Shown piece by piece: positions 1-13,500 of a stretch of 64,000 nt of DNA. Below the pieces are notes generated by a model. The model did not search any database and was not told where the DNA came from. It saw only the letters and a list, made by a program, of their open reading frames with translations. Made by a program: the position numbers and the translations under genes. Numbering within the stretch: the first letter of the stretch is position 1; every line of letters starts with the position of its first letter. This DNA comes from Brachionus rotundiformis (lineage: Eukaryota > Rotifera > Eurotatoria > Ploima > Brachionidae): positions 302,159 to 366,158 of the forward strand of contig JAESIW010000136.1 of NCBI GenBank assembly GCA_016802295.1, read 5' to 3'.

Positions 1-149
1 AAAAAAACAGAAGCAAAATTTTTAAATTTAGATAAATTTAGATAAATTTAGTCCAAGGTTCGATCTGTAAAATGTTTCAGCTCCTTTTTGCAGAACGAGT
101 CTTGGACTCAAAAGTTATTCAAATTTAAAAATTTTGCTTCTGTTTTTTG
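1..149. repeat. Foldback inverted repeat at the left edge
   Basis: Bases 2-29 are a perfect 28-bp inverted match to bases 121-148. Inside, a second pair (about 51-58 and 111-118) is also inverted, so the whole 150 bp could fold as one interrupted hairpin. There is no ORF. It lies in what should be an intron of the RAD54L2-like gene. It resembles a small MITE-type element, but the left end may continue outside the window and I see no clear target-site duplication. Confidence 0.6.
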
Positions 150-639
150 TTCCAAAATTCACAATGCCAACATTAAGTGTCATCGATATTAAAAAAATTA
201 TCTTCTAGAATCTTAATTACTTTTAATATTTCCATTTGGCATTTATCTTAAATTTTGAATTAAGTTTTTAATTTAAAACTTAGGAATAAATATGTAATAT
301 CTTATATAATACGATATTTATACCACTCAGGCCTTAATTTGTGTTAAAAAATTGTGTAGTTTAATTAAATAAATAAACTTTAAAAAAACAATATAAATCC
401 ATCTCATTTTCTTAATATATCCAATGGTTACCATATATATTTTTTAATTTTTAGCTGGAACTTAAAAGTGGAAAGCTATCAAAAATTGATCCTAAAAAAG
501 TATTATAAAATGATTTTAACAAAATGTTAAAAACATTTAGTTTAAAATAATTATCTTTTTTAATCACTTAATTAAATAATTAACAAATTGTCTCATGTTT
601 AATATCAATTTATTTACCAAATAATTATTATTCACTTAC

Positions 640-2153
640 CACTTTGTCTGTTGGATTGAATTTCCTCCTGCTCTAAATCAATCAAATCAATATCTTTTTG
701 TTTCATATACTTGGTCAAACTTTGATTTGAACCATTGGATGTCAATTTTTTGGCCGAGTTTTTCTTTGTCATGTTATTTTTGGGAGACACCAGAGTACGG
801 AACATCTCATAGCCAATCAACAGAACACCGCCATTCTTATTCCAATTGAGGATTATCTCTGTTCTTTGCTTAAGTGTTTTGGCATTATCGTTAATCAAGT
901 ACACTTTGAATGGACGCTTGTAATTAATGATAGTGTCGTTGTCAAGTCTTTGCTGGCCATCTTCTGGCAACCAGCTGTTAAACTCATTCAGCCAATTCTG
1001 TATTGTATTAATTGGTACAATACACAGCACCTTTTTTGAACCAGGACACCTCAGAAAAACTTCTATGAAAGTAATAATTTGGAAAGTTTTGCCAAGACCC
1101 ATTGCATGCGCAAGAATGCATCCAAAGCCGGACTGTTTGTTCTGGACACGACTCAGCGACTCTACAATATTGTCGTAGATGAAGCGAACTCCTCCGATCT
1201 GATGAGACTTTATATTCTTGGCCAAATACGGAATCAAATAAATGTCCTGGTCTTCAGCTGGATGGTTTACATTCACCAATACCTGTCCATTTTGGTCAGG
1301 CCTATTTAAATCATCATTCATGTGTATTCCTTTGATAACTTTTTTCTTGCATGCTTCCTCCTGTTGGTGCTCGCTCTCGGACAAAATCCTACAATCATCG
1401 TCGTCATCCAATGGCTGCTTGTAGTCTTCGCTATCAGACAAAGTCAAGTCTTCATATTCAATTTTTTTTTCTTGCTCCATAAAGTTCCTATTCAAGCGGC
1501 TAATTGAATCGAGCTTCTTGACCAAATGATCATTTATGTTTGGAACATGGCCCATTTCTCCAGTCTCGTTGTCAAGAATCATTACTGACTGATTTGAGGA
1601 CGAAGACGACGACTTGTTCAAAAGCTCTGCTTGGCTCACCTGGGCATTCTTGTACGAATCAATGTTTAGACGCATTTGGCGCTCTTGCTCCTCTTGGAGA
1701 GCTTTCAGCGTCGATTCGTTCAGTCTGTTCTCTCCAATTATTTTTCTGAAATAAAATTTTTAATTATTTTATCAACTTTATTAATAATTTTTAGCAAAAA
1801 AAAAATTGGTTATTCATAAAATTTTGCCAAAGTTTTATTTACTTGATATTTTTGCGCTGAAATTGGTTCTTATGCCTCTTGGAATCGCCATTGTTCTGCT
1901 TAACACGTCTCTTCTTGCCACTGGAGCTGTTTGCTTTTTGCTCCTGGTCATTTATTGGTTCATCATCGGAATCTGATTCGCTCTCCAATGCTTCTGGGTC
2001 TTGTTTGGGCTCCATTTTTTGCGCCTCATTGAGCAAGTCCTGGGCCAGAGAAGCCAAATTCTGTTGGTGACCAAAATTGTCCACGGACGGCAAGGTGTTC
2101 AAATCTGGAAAATTAAGCAAAAAATTTTGCTCTGGGTCGTAATTATGGTTCAT
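640..2153 (-). CDS. RAD54L2: RAD54L2/ARIP4-like SNF2-family helicase, 5' part only
   Basis: Two coding exons are in the window: 1843-2153 (ATG at 2153) and 640-1745, joined in phase; the second ends at a good donor (GGTAAGT) and the rest of the gene lies beyond the left edge. The visible ~472 residues have an acidic, serine-rich N-terminal region and then the start of an SNF2 ATPase. The ATP-binding motif reads ILAHAMGLGKT, preceded by KSHQIGGVRFIYDN and followed by VPINTIQNWLNEF and GGVLLIGYEMFR. This wording fits ARIP4 (RAD54L2) better than its relative ATRX. The family are nuclear ATP-driven DNA translocases; ARIP4 is an androgen-receptor cofactor in mammals. The C-terminal helicase lobe cannot be judged. 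ATRX is the alternative assignment. Confidence 0.82.
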
Positions 2154-4019
2154 AACTTGGTTCTGTTCAGGTCATTCAATTTAAGTTCAATGTTTATAAC
2201 AAATGATCATTTTTTTTAATAAATAAGTTTCTAAAAGTTACATAATTTTTAAATGTCTATGAGAATGAGTGCAAAAAAGAATGTACTAGAGACATGGAAA
2301 ATGACGTACGAATATTTCTAGCTCACAGACGCCCTAAAAAAATATATTTTATGCATTTTTTTACATTATATATTTTAAAAAATCATAATTTTTTCTCAAA
2401 AATAAGAATTTTCATTTTTGAGTTCAAAAAAAGTAATTTTAACAACATTTTTTATGATAATTTAAAATTTATTATTTTGTGAAGTTGGATTTTTTTGAAT
2501 AGTTTTTAGATGAAATTTTTAAAAAATGATTAAATAATAATAGAATATCTTATTTCTTTTTTTTTCATAAATTGTTGATTTATATCAGAAAAATAATAAA
2601 AATAATTCAACTAATTATATTCTTTTTAACAAAATAAACAAGTAACCTTTTCCAAATTATTGGTTGTGCAGTTTTTTTAATTTACAATAACAATTTATAT
2701 TAACTGGAAGGTTTTTTTGAAATCTAGATATATATCAAAATTTGTCAAAAATTATCTCTAAAGGCTTAAAAAAAAATAAAGTTGAATAAAAATATTAGAC
2801 ATATTTTAGATTATCACTATTATCTTTGCTCTAAGCCATCCATCAGCAAGCAATTTTTTTCCTGTTTGGTAACATTCATGGCTTTTAGATAAAAATTACT
2901 TCAATCAGCTTAATTTTTTATCTATTTACCCTGATTTTCAATTTGGCAAGATTTTTATTTCATGAATACGTTTTACCATATTTTAAAAACTATTAAATTA
3001 AAAACCAAATTGATTTTTAGAAATAATTATAGTTTTTCAAATTTAACTTTAACTATTTAATTAATAATATTTCAATGACCTAATTTTAAAACATTTTTAT
3101 TATTTTCTTTTTTAGAGTTAATTTATTTAAAATTTAAATTAAGGTAAAAAAAGAATTCAAGAAGTAGAATGAAAATTTATTTGTTTCTAATTTATAAAAA
3201 AGAACTTTTGAAAAAATGAAATATCTTAACAAATCTAATGTCGTTTTATTTGATAAAAAACGGATGCCTGTTTTCTTATCAACTTTTAAGGACATTTATC
3301 TTAGGAACAATTTTTTACCTACTTAACTTTGATTTAGAAAATAAATAAATTATATATTAATTTAATTGGCTATTTCATTTAAACACATTCCTTTTGGTAA
3401 AATTATCATGTTTTTTGGCAATAAATGCGCTAAACGACCACGCATGGACAAATCTAAGTATGATTAGAGTAATTAATGGAAAGAGATGGACAATAATCAG
3501 ATTTAAACATATAATAACATAAGTTATAAAATTAGACCCTACTGTAATGCAGTATATGAGTTTCTCCATGTTACAAAATTAAGCTCTTTAGTGATTTTAA
3601 AGCTATTAGGTCTCCTCTTTCAAGTCTCCCTTTTAACTCTGGAAGCACTGGCAAAATTCGGTCAATTTTTGAACTGTAAAAAATTATCACTAAATAAAGA
3701 CAATTATAAAATCAATTACAGTCTAACCTCTTTAAACCGACCGCTAATTTGGCGATTGTTTTTTGTTATTTTCAATTAAAGAATCTAAGTTTTCTTTTAA
3801 TTGATTTAACACTCAAAGGATCGACTATTTTTATCAAAAACTTTGTTTAAATTCTGCTATAGTTTCATAAAAGTCTGTAAAATTGACAATTTGAAAAAAA
3901 ATTGATAGAAAATTAAATATCCATTTTACAATTAAGTAAAAAATTAAGTTTGTTATATACAAAAAAATGATTAAGATTATTCAACATACAATATTCTATT
4001 AAATAAAAATAGCATTTTA
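2154..4019. other. AT-rich intergenic stretch
   Basis: About 1.9 kb of very AT-rich DNA upstream of the RAD54L2-like gene. Short ORFs here look random. Only 3590-3680, read on minus, recalls the C-terminal part of a non-LTR reverse transcriptase (LPELKGRLERGDLI), and it may be an outlier of the retrotransposon relic at 4020-4450. Confidence 0.5.
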
Positions 4020-4450
4020 TCGAGTTGGTTAGTCCATAGTTATTGCATTCAATGTTCGTCGACTGATAAAGCCTCTGAGTTAGTTACATTACTTATATTT
4101 GCCCCTTGGCTTTAGGTCTCGCTTGAGCCAATGCTTGATTTATAGCAACGCTAATACACAATTAAAATACATCTTAGATTGTAACAGACAATTGAAAGAA
4201 TCAGTTAAAAATAGAAATTTCAAATGTTATCCCTTCATTATTTATTGGTCTTCAAAATGACAGGACTTCTTTGGTGCTTCTAGTACTTAGTCAGTTAAAT
4301 CGAGTTTTGCTAGTCTTCACTCATACATTTAATATGTTTAATCTCATGAAAAAATTCTGTTGTTTGCTGTTGTACTTTTAATAATAAGGCTTTATCCTTT
4401 TTTAGACAAGGATTCCAAGCGGGTGCAGTACACTCTAAGTGAGCCTTAAC
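4020..4450 (-). pseudogene. Decayed non-LTR retrotransposon, reverse-transcriptase C-terminal relic
   Basis: Read on minus from about 4447, a 46-codon open stretch contains APAWNPCLKKDKALLLKVQ. This has the spacing of the W-x-P...D...L-x-K-V-Q region seen near the end of jockey/CR1-type reverse transcriptases. It then meets a stop, and only scattered fragments follow down to about 4020. Base composition is less AT-rich than the flanks. No catalytic core, endonuclease or poly(A) tail is visible, so this is an old 3' fragment. Confidence 0.5.
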
Positions 4451-5079
4451 AATTTAAAGATTAATCAACTAGTGTCCCTGTCGTGAAGACCGATTAACAC
4501 TTCACTTATTTATTTATTTAAATAATATAAAATAATTTTATTAATTAAAAAGAAGATTATTAATCAATTAGATAATTAAATTGTCATGAAATTTTTCATT
4601 TTCTCTAGGTCATATACCATAAGGTTTGCTCTTATGTCTGATTGACTTGTAAAATGTTAAGGAATAAAATTAATTAATTGAAAATAAAATTTCGATTTAG
4701 TTTAAATTTATTTAACAAAATAATTTTTAAAATTAGACTTTCTTTCCATATTTTTACATGATCAAATACCCAAAACAATAAATAATTAAAAAAACTGATT
4801 AATTTAGCTAATCTTTTTTGAATCGAACTCTGACCGATTCATCAAAACTAATCACTACAATTTTTACAAAATTCTAAAAATAAATCACGTAAATAATTTA
4901 TTAAAAATTTGAAAAAAAAAAAAACAAAAAAAAACTTCTTTAATTAAATGTCATCTAAATTACCGTAATTTTTACATTTAACAAAAATAGCACCGTACTT
5001 ATATTTAAATTTAATCTAAATATCCTTTGAATAATAATAATAAGATCTTAACCATATCTTATCTTAATTGCTGCATGCT
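4451..5079. other. Intergenic / unc-13 3' flank
   Basis: AT-rich DNA between the retrotransposon relic and the unc-13 stop codon. It should contain the unc-13 3' UTR. I see no ORF or RNA gene. Confidence 0.5.
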
Positions 5080-8000
5080 TTAAATTTCTTCTTTGTGTCT
5101 TTGTCCGGACTTTAATTGTACAAACTCTTTGGCCAATTCATCGTTGGTTCTGTGCGACAAAATTCTTAAAACTGTCCATCCAGTTTCGTCCATTTGAATG
5201 CGGGAGCCAAGCGGTAGCCAACAAGCGTACGAGCCGTGCTCGACAACATTGCCAAGCTTGATCACATTCATGCCAATTAGTCTGTCCTCTCTGGCAAAGC
5301 AGTAGTCTTTGACACAAATGTGCAGCTCGTACATGTTAGCTGTTTCCTCATTGCCCACCGCAAAATGAAATGTCTCGTTATATTTAGGTGACCAGTTGTT
5401 TGTTTTTGACTTGGTCTTGTTTTGGCGCTTTTTGTCGCTCAAATGTGGCCCGCAAATGGTGCACTCGACAAAAGGCTGGAACATGCTTTTTGTTCGCCAC
5501 TTGAGCGCGTTGGCAGCGACCACTTTGACAGTTACTTTATGCTCACCAGTGACCGGATGTGTGAACACGTCAATTTGGATCGAGACCTCACCAAATTTTT
5601 CCTCTATTGCCGGGTAATCTTGGCTGTTCTGGGTGCGAACAAATGTTTTAATGAGCGAATCAGTGGTTTGTGTGTACAGTGATAGAGCGTACTGTAGACT
5701 GGACAATTCGGAGCTTTTTTCGATAAAGGCCTTTTTGAGACCGTCGCCATTGGCGTGAAAAAAGCTCTTTATCTGTTCCAGACAGCTCTCCATTACCAAA
5801 CACTGCCTAGGCGAGAGATTTCGCTCGCCGGCGCGTCCTGACTCGCCACTGAGCAAAAATTTGTACGCATCCTCTATCTTAGTGTTGGCCGACAGCGGCA
5901 AATAGCTCTTGTCCGATATGGGCGGCAATATGACCACCCTTTCCAATGTGTTTATCACACACTTCCATAATTCCTTAAGCAAACGCTTAAGTACTGTCTT
6001 GTCGCACAGCTTGGCAAATTGACTCAATATATTGTGCAAAAAGTCAATCAATGGCATTATGACCATGTCTGCTTCGACTTGAATTTGTTTCTGATTTGAA
6101 CTGGCGGCCTGGCCGCCCGCTGCTTGACCACCTTTCACATTCTGCAATTGTTTGCTTACTTCTTCGCAGCATTTTTGCACAGTTGGCTGAAGACTCTTTG
6201 AATACATGGCACTTAATTCGTCCAACACTTTGGACAATTGGGACTGCAGGTCGTTTAGTATGTCCGAGGCTTGTTTGTCCAAATTTTGTCCACCCATTGA
6301 CTCGTAGCTCTTTTCCAATTGAACCCTTAGCTGCTGAATGTTGTTTATAAGTGTGCAGGCTATTTGCTCTTGATTGGTAAATTGGGCAAACTCGCGTCGG
6401 ATTACATTCGCAAATCCGAGCAGTATTTTGGTAATACTGAAGGCAAATCGGCACAAATATCTGTTTTGCACGCTTTGGTCTTGGCACTCGAGCTTCTTTA
6501 TTACGTCATAACATTGGTTTATTTGAGTGAACACGTCCACTACGGACGAAGAGAACAAGCAGTGCTCAGATGTCTGCTGGAACATGCTTTGCTTGTCTTT
6601 TTCGTATGCGTTGTGCAAATACTCCATGGAAATGTCGTCGTTGTCGTTTAGCCAATTCATGACAAATGGTTCGAACCAGCTGTAATAGTCTGGTATGTAG
6701 TCCTTTTGAATGGGCTTTATGTACTGATTGTAGAAGAGCTTAACTCTAAATTGTAGATTCATGTAGACAGGACTCTTGACTGTTCGGTGCTGGATGGGAA
6801 TTTTTTCGTGCTCATGTAAAGCGATTTGCAAGTCCTTGGAAAACTCGCTCCACATGGTTTGCGCGCTCAGATTGGCCACATTAAGCTCGTTTGGAAACTG
6901 ATTGAGAACCAGTGTGTACGTGGCCTTGTCTTCTTCGATCACTGAAAAGATCAAGTTAATCAAATAGGACCAAAAGTCCAAATTTTTGGTGCACGATGGT
7001 CCGAACTCATCCGGATCGACGCTTGTTTTGGTCTCAGTGGGCTCGTCGGTCATCGATATGCCGGCCATGCTTGTCTCCATGCTGCCAAAGTTTCTCTGAT
7101 ACAATTCGTAGCAGTTTTCGAACAAAAATCTGTATGTCGCTTCCAAACAGGATATGACGCATTTGGTCACTGTGTTGCTGGCTCGCGGTGGACTGGTCAA
7201 TTCCTGAACCTTCATTCTAAAAAATGTAATGCTTGTGAGCAAGTCGACAGTCGATTTCAGGTCTTGGAGACGCTCGGAGCTCGAGCTTGGAAAGTTGTTT
7301 CGATACATGGACAAATCAATGCGCAATGAATTTTCCAATTGATTCAGAAGCTTGACAAATTTGTCCTTGCCAAAGTTAGACGCGGCGAATCGGTCCGACG
7401 CTGACACCGCATTTGTGGCTGTAGTGTGCGCGTAGTAGGCGTTTATATTGGCAAGTAGAGTGCTCATTACTGCTGGCACGCCGGAACATATGTACTTGGT
7501 CGAAAGACAAGAGAAATGTGTCATGGCCTGGTAAATGGATTCGATGCCATATCGAATGGCAAATTCGTCCACTATTTCTTGCGCTGGCTCATCGAAGTAT
7601 ACCTTCCATGTGTCATCACCTTTTGCATCAGGAATTTTTACCTGTCCATTGTTTTTTTCACATAAATGATGAAATATGTTCTTTTAATAAATAAATAAAT
7701 TAATTAATTAGTAAAAATGAGTTATTATTATTATTTTTTTAATTAGCTTGTGCTTACCTCATGAAGACTTGTGTATTGTACATGGTAAGGAGCCACCTTT
7801 TCCTCGCCTTTTATCTCCACATTTATGTGCAGCCGAATCGCTCCAGATACAGCTGACTTATCAGTGCGTTTTTCCAAATTGTACCAAACGTCCATCTCTC
7901 CGCTCAAAGTTCGCACCTCAATTATGGTCTGACCTAAAAAGTCGTCCGACTCTCTGGTCAACTTTTGCATCAGTTTTGCCCTAATGTCATCATCTTCGTC

Positions 8001-10511
8001 CCATACCCTCACTTTTATTCGGTCACACGAGTTGTGACACTCACTTAAAATTAAATTTTATCATTTTTAATTTTTAATAATTAACTAAATAATTAAAAAT
8101 TATATTTTTTAAATTTAATTGTTTAATAAAAAGCAATGTAATTAATGAAGTCTATTAATTAAAGCTAAAAAAAACAATTTTTAAAAGTTAATTTCATAAG
8201 GAGTACTTGGGACAATTTTTTCAAAAATTTAAGTAGCTCTAATTCTAATTTAATAAATTAACAAATTATTTTGTCATAAAACCAACTTAATTAATTTATA
8301 TTATTAAATTTGAATTTTTTTAATTTTTCTTTTCAAAATTAAAAAATAAAATTTATTCTTCAAAAAGCTTTATTTTTAATTTCATTTCAATATATTATAT
8401 ATTTTTTCTGTATCCATTAATAAAATTAGTCAATTTTTCTAAAAAAAATGAGCTTGCTACTTCTCTTGAACCAAAAGCCTTAAAACATTATCTTTTATTT
8501 CTAAATGTATATTAAAATTTGTTCAATAACTTACAGGAAAAAAACTAATTAAAAAAAAGCCTAACTAGCCTGAAGAAAATTATATTATTTGATAACTTAC
8601 AAGAAAAACTTTTCATCCCAAACCGGATTCAGATTGGAATAGACTGTTTTGGTTCGTTTTTTCACTCGGCCAACTTGGACTGTTACATAAGGATCACTAG
8701 TTCCAGACTTGTCCTTAGCAATAAGACCCTGAGCACATTTTACAGTAATGGTCAATTTAGCCGACCATTTTGAAGTTCCATCTAGAACGCTTTGTTTTAC
8801 TGCTTTCATGTGACCAATGTGCGATTTCTGTTCCACATTTAAAACATCACGAATCAAATTAAAAACTTCTGGTTTATTTTTTTCCCTTAGTCTCATTTTT
8901 TCCTTCATTGCTTCCATTAGACTTTTGGTCTTGTCCTCAGCGCCATGTTTGGAGCTTTTTTGTGCACGTCTTTGCAAACAATCAGCATTTAAGAGGTCCT
9001 TGCACTTTTCGTGGCATTTGACACCACATTCGCGGCACTTGAGCCCTTGTCGTGCCAAACCCCATAGCAAGCCTTGGCACTCGTAGCAGTATGTCGGATG
9101 GGTGAAATTACAAATCTCAAAATCGTGTGGAGTCGTCAACGAAATTGGATATATCAATGCCTGAAGAGTTTTCTTATACACATGCATTTTCTTTTAATAA
9201 TTAAAAAATAAAATATTAATCTCAAAAAAATTGATTTTTTTAAAAAAAGATTCATTACTAATTCTTCATCATTTAGAGTAGTTCGGGCGGCAGGTACACC
9301 AGTGCTGCGCTTGTTTGCTGCCAATGCCATAGCCAAATCTGTTACCAAAGGTATGGATTTTCGCCGCTGGGGAAAATCTGGCATTGCATCGATTGCGTAG
9401 AACGCGTTTCGGTCACTTAATTTTACAAAAATTAAAACTTTTTTCTATTTTTTAATCCTTAATTAATTGACATGCAATGGTTAATATATTTTTAATCCAG
9501 CCATAAATTAGTAGCCTAAATATTCAATACTTCAAACCTTTGGACTATAGGTGAGTCGCCTAGGTTATTTTTATAGGTAAAATAGTACTTATAATAGTCG
9601 CCTATGTAGCCACTGTCCGATTTATGGGAAATATTGGAAAATTTCTGATTTTTTAAATGGCACAGTCGACCCTTAAAGTCTTTTTTGTGTCGCTGCATAA
9701 ATTTATATTCCACAATGGCATTATGGTCAAGATCAATGCTTGCCAATCTTGATCTTTCTCTTCTTCTAATTAAAATCAAAATAAATATTATATGTATAAA
9801 CTCTTATCTTCTTTTTAATGAAACCTTTCCAAACTAATAAAGCCTTTTTTTACTTCAGTCAGCTAGTTTGGCAGACTTCGCCAAATAGAAGCTAATTTTT
9901 AGTTTTCTATTTATTTTCGATTTATTTAATTATTTTGCCAAAGCACTTGTAATTTATCTTTTAAAATATTATTGGAAAGCATGCACCATGCACAAAATCA
10001 AACCAGTGCACGCGTTTTACCTATTTTTTTTGCTCGACCATTTAGGCAGACTGAAAGAGCCATCGACAAAATGGGACGCAAGGCCGTACCGATAGAACAG
10101 ACTTCGCTCTAGTGTTTCCGAGCTGTCACTGCTATCCTCATCGCTGTTATAAGCATCAAACTCGACCATCTTGGTCATTTTGCCCCTGCTTCTACCCGAT
10201 TCCAAATACTTTTCCAACAGTCTTGTATGGTAGCTTTTGTACTTTTCTTTTTTCTTCTTCTTGCTTGAGTCATTGATCATTTTGGAGAACATTCGCTGGT
10301 TAAAATGCTTATTTATGGAGCAATCTGGCTCTTTTTTGGCATTTTTTGCATCACTTTTGATGCTAATGGAAGCCTCTAGACTCGGCTTGGAAACACCGCT
10401 CTGTTCATCATGGCCTGCGTCATTCGTCTGCCTCAAATGGTCCTCAGAATTACTTATTTCATCCAAATTAGATGCCCGTTGGGGCGCTAAACCTGTTCCC
10501 TCGAGATTCAT
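5080..10511 (-). CDS. unc-13: UNC-13 short isoform from an internal first exon (1450 aa)
   Basis: An alternative first exon at 10021-10511 starts with ATG (MNLEGTGLAPQRAS) and ends at a donor after ...SSKKN plus two bases. That is the same phase and nearly the same residues (KKN-R) as long-isoform exon 9 (10589-10663). Both join the exon ending at 9765, and splicing this exon after exon 8 or 9 gives stops. It is therefore best read as a separate first exon with its own promoter. The product has a basic/acidic low-complexity head instead of C2A and the calmodulin site, then C1-C2B-MUN-C2C. This parallels the long and short UNC-13 forms known in C. elegans and mammals. Total 4353 nt, in frame. 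The promoter itself was not identified. Confidence 0.75.
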
Positions 10512-13500
10512 CTTTAACTTAATTTAAATTTTAAATTAAAATATGCTACCAAGTCTGGAAACATCACTTTAGAAGATAATTATCTTACCGATTTTTTTTA
10601 CAAAGCCGACACGGCTTTGATCTTTGCATTTCAGTTAAATATAATGGCAAATGTGCCAAAGTCCTCTTATTTTTTTTAATATTTTATTTTATTTAAAAAT
10701 TAATATCCGCTTTCTCAAGTATTTTTATTAAAAAGATAACAAAAATAATAAATTACTATCAAAATACTTACTTCATATTTCCTGATTTGATTATTTGCAT
10801 ACTTTTTTCAGTTATCTGTTTAAGAATCGGCTCTGGTTCATTCTAAAAAAAAGATATTTATATTTATAAAACAAAAATTTATCTGTAATGACTGCATTAT
10901 ACTGAGAATAGGTTAGAATTCTATAAGATTATATTATGCTAAGAATGCAAATTATGTCTGAGGGGAAGAAGAACAAGTTTGAATTAGAAAATTCCATCAA
11001 TCTATTCGTTTGGATCGATCTTGCGTTTACCAAATGCGCAATTGCACATTAGCTCTGAAAGGTGCCTTTATTTGTGTCATTCTTAATGAATTTCTAGTTG
11101 CGTAACCAAAAACTTTAATGGCATAGATTTTAGTAATAAGATACTATTTTATTCCCCTTTATTTTATTTTAAGATAAATTTTTAATTTAGAAAAAATTAA
11201 TTAAATATTTGTTCGCCAATCGGCTTACCGACAATCAATGGTCGGATTCACAGAAATCGATTTTCCTACCTTGATCAAAACTGAAAATTAGATTTTAAAT
11301 TACATGTCGTTTTAGAAACATCATTAATTTTATTTTTTCAGATAAAAAAAATAATTAAAATTAATTGAGAGATTTTTTTTTAATAAAGAAAAGAAGCTCT
11401 TAATTACAGTCTTTGCTATTTCTGAAATGATGGAATTCCACATTAAAATTTGCGTAGTAATCAGCTATAAATAATTTACTGATGACACCTATATACAAAA
11501 AATATATATCTATTTCTTCTTTATTTCAATATAGACTGATGATATTTCTAGTCAAATATCATTTTAATCAGAGGCAGCAGCAAAAAATTTAAATTAAAAT
11601 TCATTAAAAGACATGGAAACAGTTAATTGATATCATTAGATCAAATTACATACAACAAAATCTAGAACTTGTTTTACAATCGATAAAATAAATTGAATGG
11701 AATTATGAGACAAAGTCTAAAACTAATTTCTAACTTTTTATTAATTTAAACAAATAAAAAAATAATAATTCAATAATTAAATTTAAAAATTGGACTAAGC
11801 TCGTCACAAAAGAGTAAAGCTTTTCGAGCATACTTAAACTAATTTAGCTAATTTGAAACCAATCACACGAAAATACTTAAAGATAATTAAAAATATTATC
11901 TTACTGGTATTGTTGTGTACAAAGGTAGGCTTTTTTCAAGAACAATTTCAATCGCTGTTTGAATATAATTATCAATAAAATTTTCAATCATCATTTATTC
12001 TTATATAATTTTTTTTTCAAACAAATTTGAATTTTTTAGATAACTACTTTTAATAATAATAAATAAAAAAAGGAACCCAAAGTAATAAAACCTACCATAA
12101 ATTATTTTTGAACAATTCTATTTCCCTTTGGAAAAAAAAAAGCAAATAACTCATAAATCTGTCTTGAATATTATTTTTTTTAATATGATTTATTAAGAAA
12201 AAGATAGAAATCAAATTAACAAGTTATTGGAAAATGTGGCAATAAATTATTGTTTTAAAATAGATGAGTCCAAATCAATTATGTCATAGCTCTCTTCCCT
12301 AATCGGATACAACTGGTTCACTTTGGAAGAAGATTTGCGCCGATTGGAAAAAGCTTCCCTAATGATGGTTCTAACTTTTTCGCTCAGACGGTTTATGTAT
12401 AGCTTAATGGTCTGTAGTCGGGACATGCGCGGCAAACTAGAGTCCAATTTGGACCCTGAATCTTGTTTTTTCAGACTATCTTTTCTTTTTATATATGTAC
12501 ATTTAAAATTGGACAAGTCCAGCAGCGATTTGTGCTTGGCAATCATTCGAATTTTGTCTAGTTTATTTGTCTTGATACTCAGATCTGGCATTGAGTTGGA
12601 AACATGGTTCGAATTGGCATTATTTACAAGAGAGAGGCTTGATTCAATATCAAATGTGATTGGCGAGTAAAAGAATGGTTTACATTCTCTCAAGGGACTT
12701 GAGATGCGACTTGAGTGCCAATGTTTCAGCTTGAATATGTCATCAATGGTGAGACAATCTGCCGAAGTGAGTAGACTTGCCGCGCTGGAAAAATCAACCG
12801 GACTCATTTCCATATTTGATCCAATTTGGTCATTGAGCTCACTTTCTGGCTGGTCAAACAGGCTTAAATTTTTGACAGACTCGGTCATGCTGAGCATCTC
12901 GAACTCGAGAATTCTTTGTCTCAGCAGCTCTTGAACGCGCTCATTCAGATCGTAGTCGGACATGGTGTCCGACTCGGCCTTGCACACAAAGTCCAGTTCT
13001 TTGTCCCATTCCAGATCGGAAATTTGCTGTGCTTGACTGAAATTGCTCGATGAGTCTTGGTGATGGTTCGACAGAGGAAGGGTCAGTTTTCTCGGCTCTA
13101 TGGTAAACGACGAACTGGCACGAGCCAGATTCCGCACTTTTGACTCGTTCATTTTTATTTTATTTTTTTTATTAAAAGCAGATAGAAAAACTAGGCGCCT
13201 GAAATTTTTAAACATTTTGATAACATCATATGACACAAAATTAATTGAGAGAATTAGAGAAAAATATTATGCAATTTCCACAGATGGTAATTATGGCATA
13301 GATTTGTTTAAAAAAGTAATACTGAAATTTATCTGACTAAATGGTCTTGAAAATGCCTAAAACCTTTTTAATTAAAATTTTTATCCAAAATCCAAGCTTT
13401 TATTCCCCTTTTTTTAAATACTTAATTTTTAAAGCCGGTATTTAAATTAAAATGCGCCCAGCATGAACTAATATAAATCCTATTATAAAAGAAAAAACTT

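Noticed and set aside
2294..3779. Several 60-65 codon ORFs in AT-rich DNA
   Set aside because: Length and composition (Phe/Ile/Lys/Asn) are as expected by chance.
4800..4870. TTCGATTC-type box suggesting a tRNA B box on minus
   Set aside because: No A box at the right distance and no cloverleaf could be drawn.
6044..6487. 147-codon minus ORF inside the unc-13 last exon
   Set aside because: Alternative frame within the MUN domain, no independent support.
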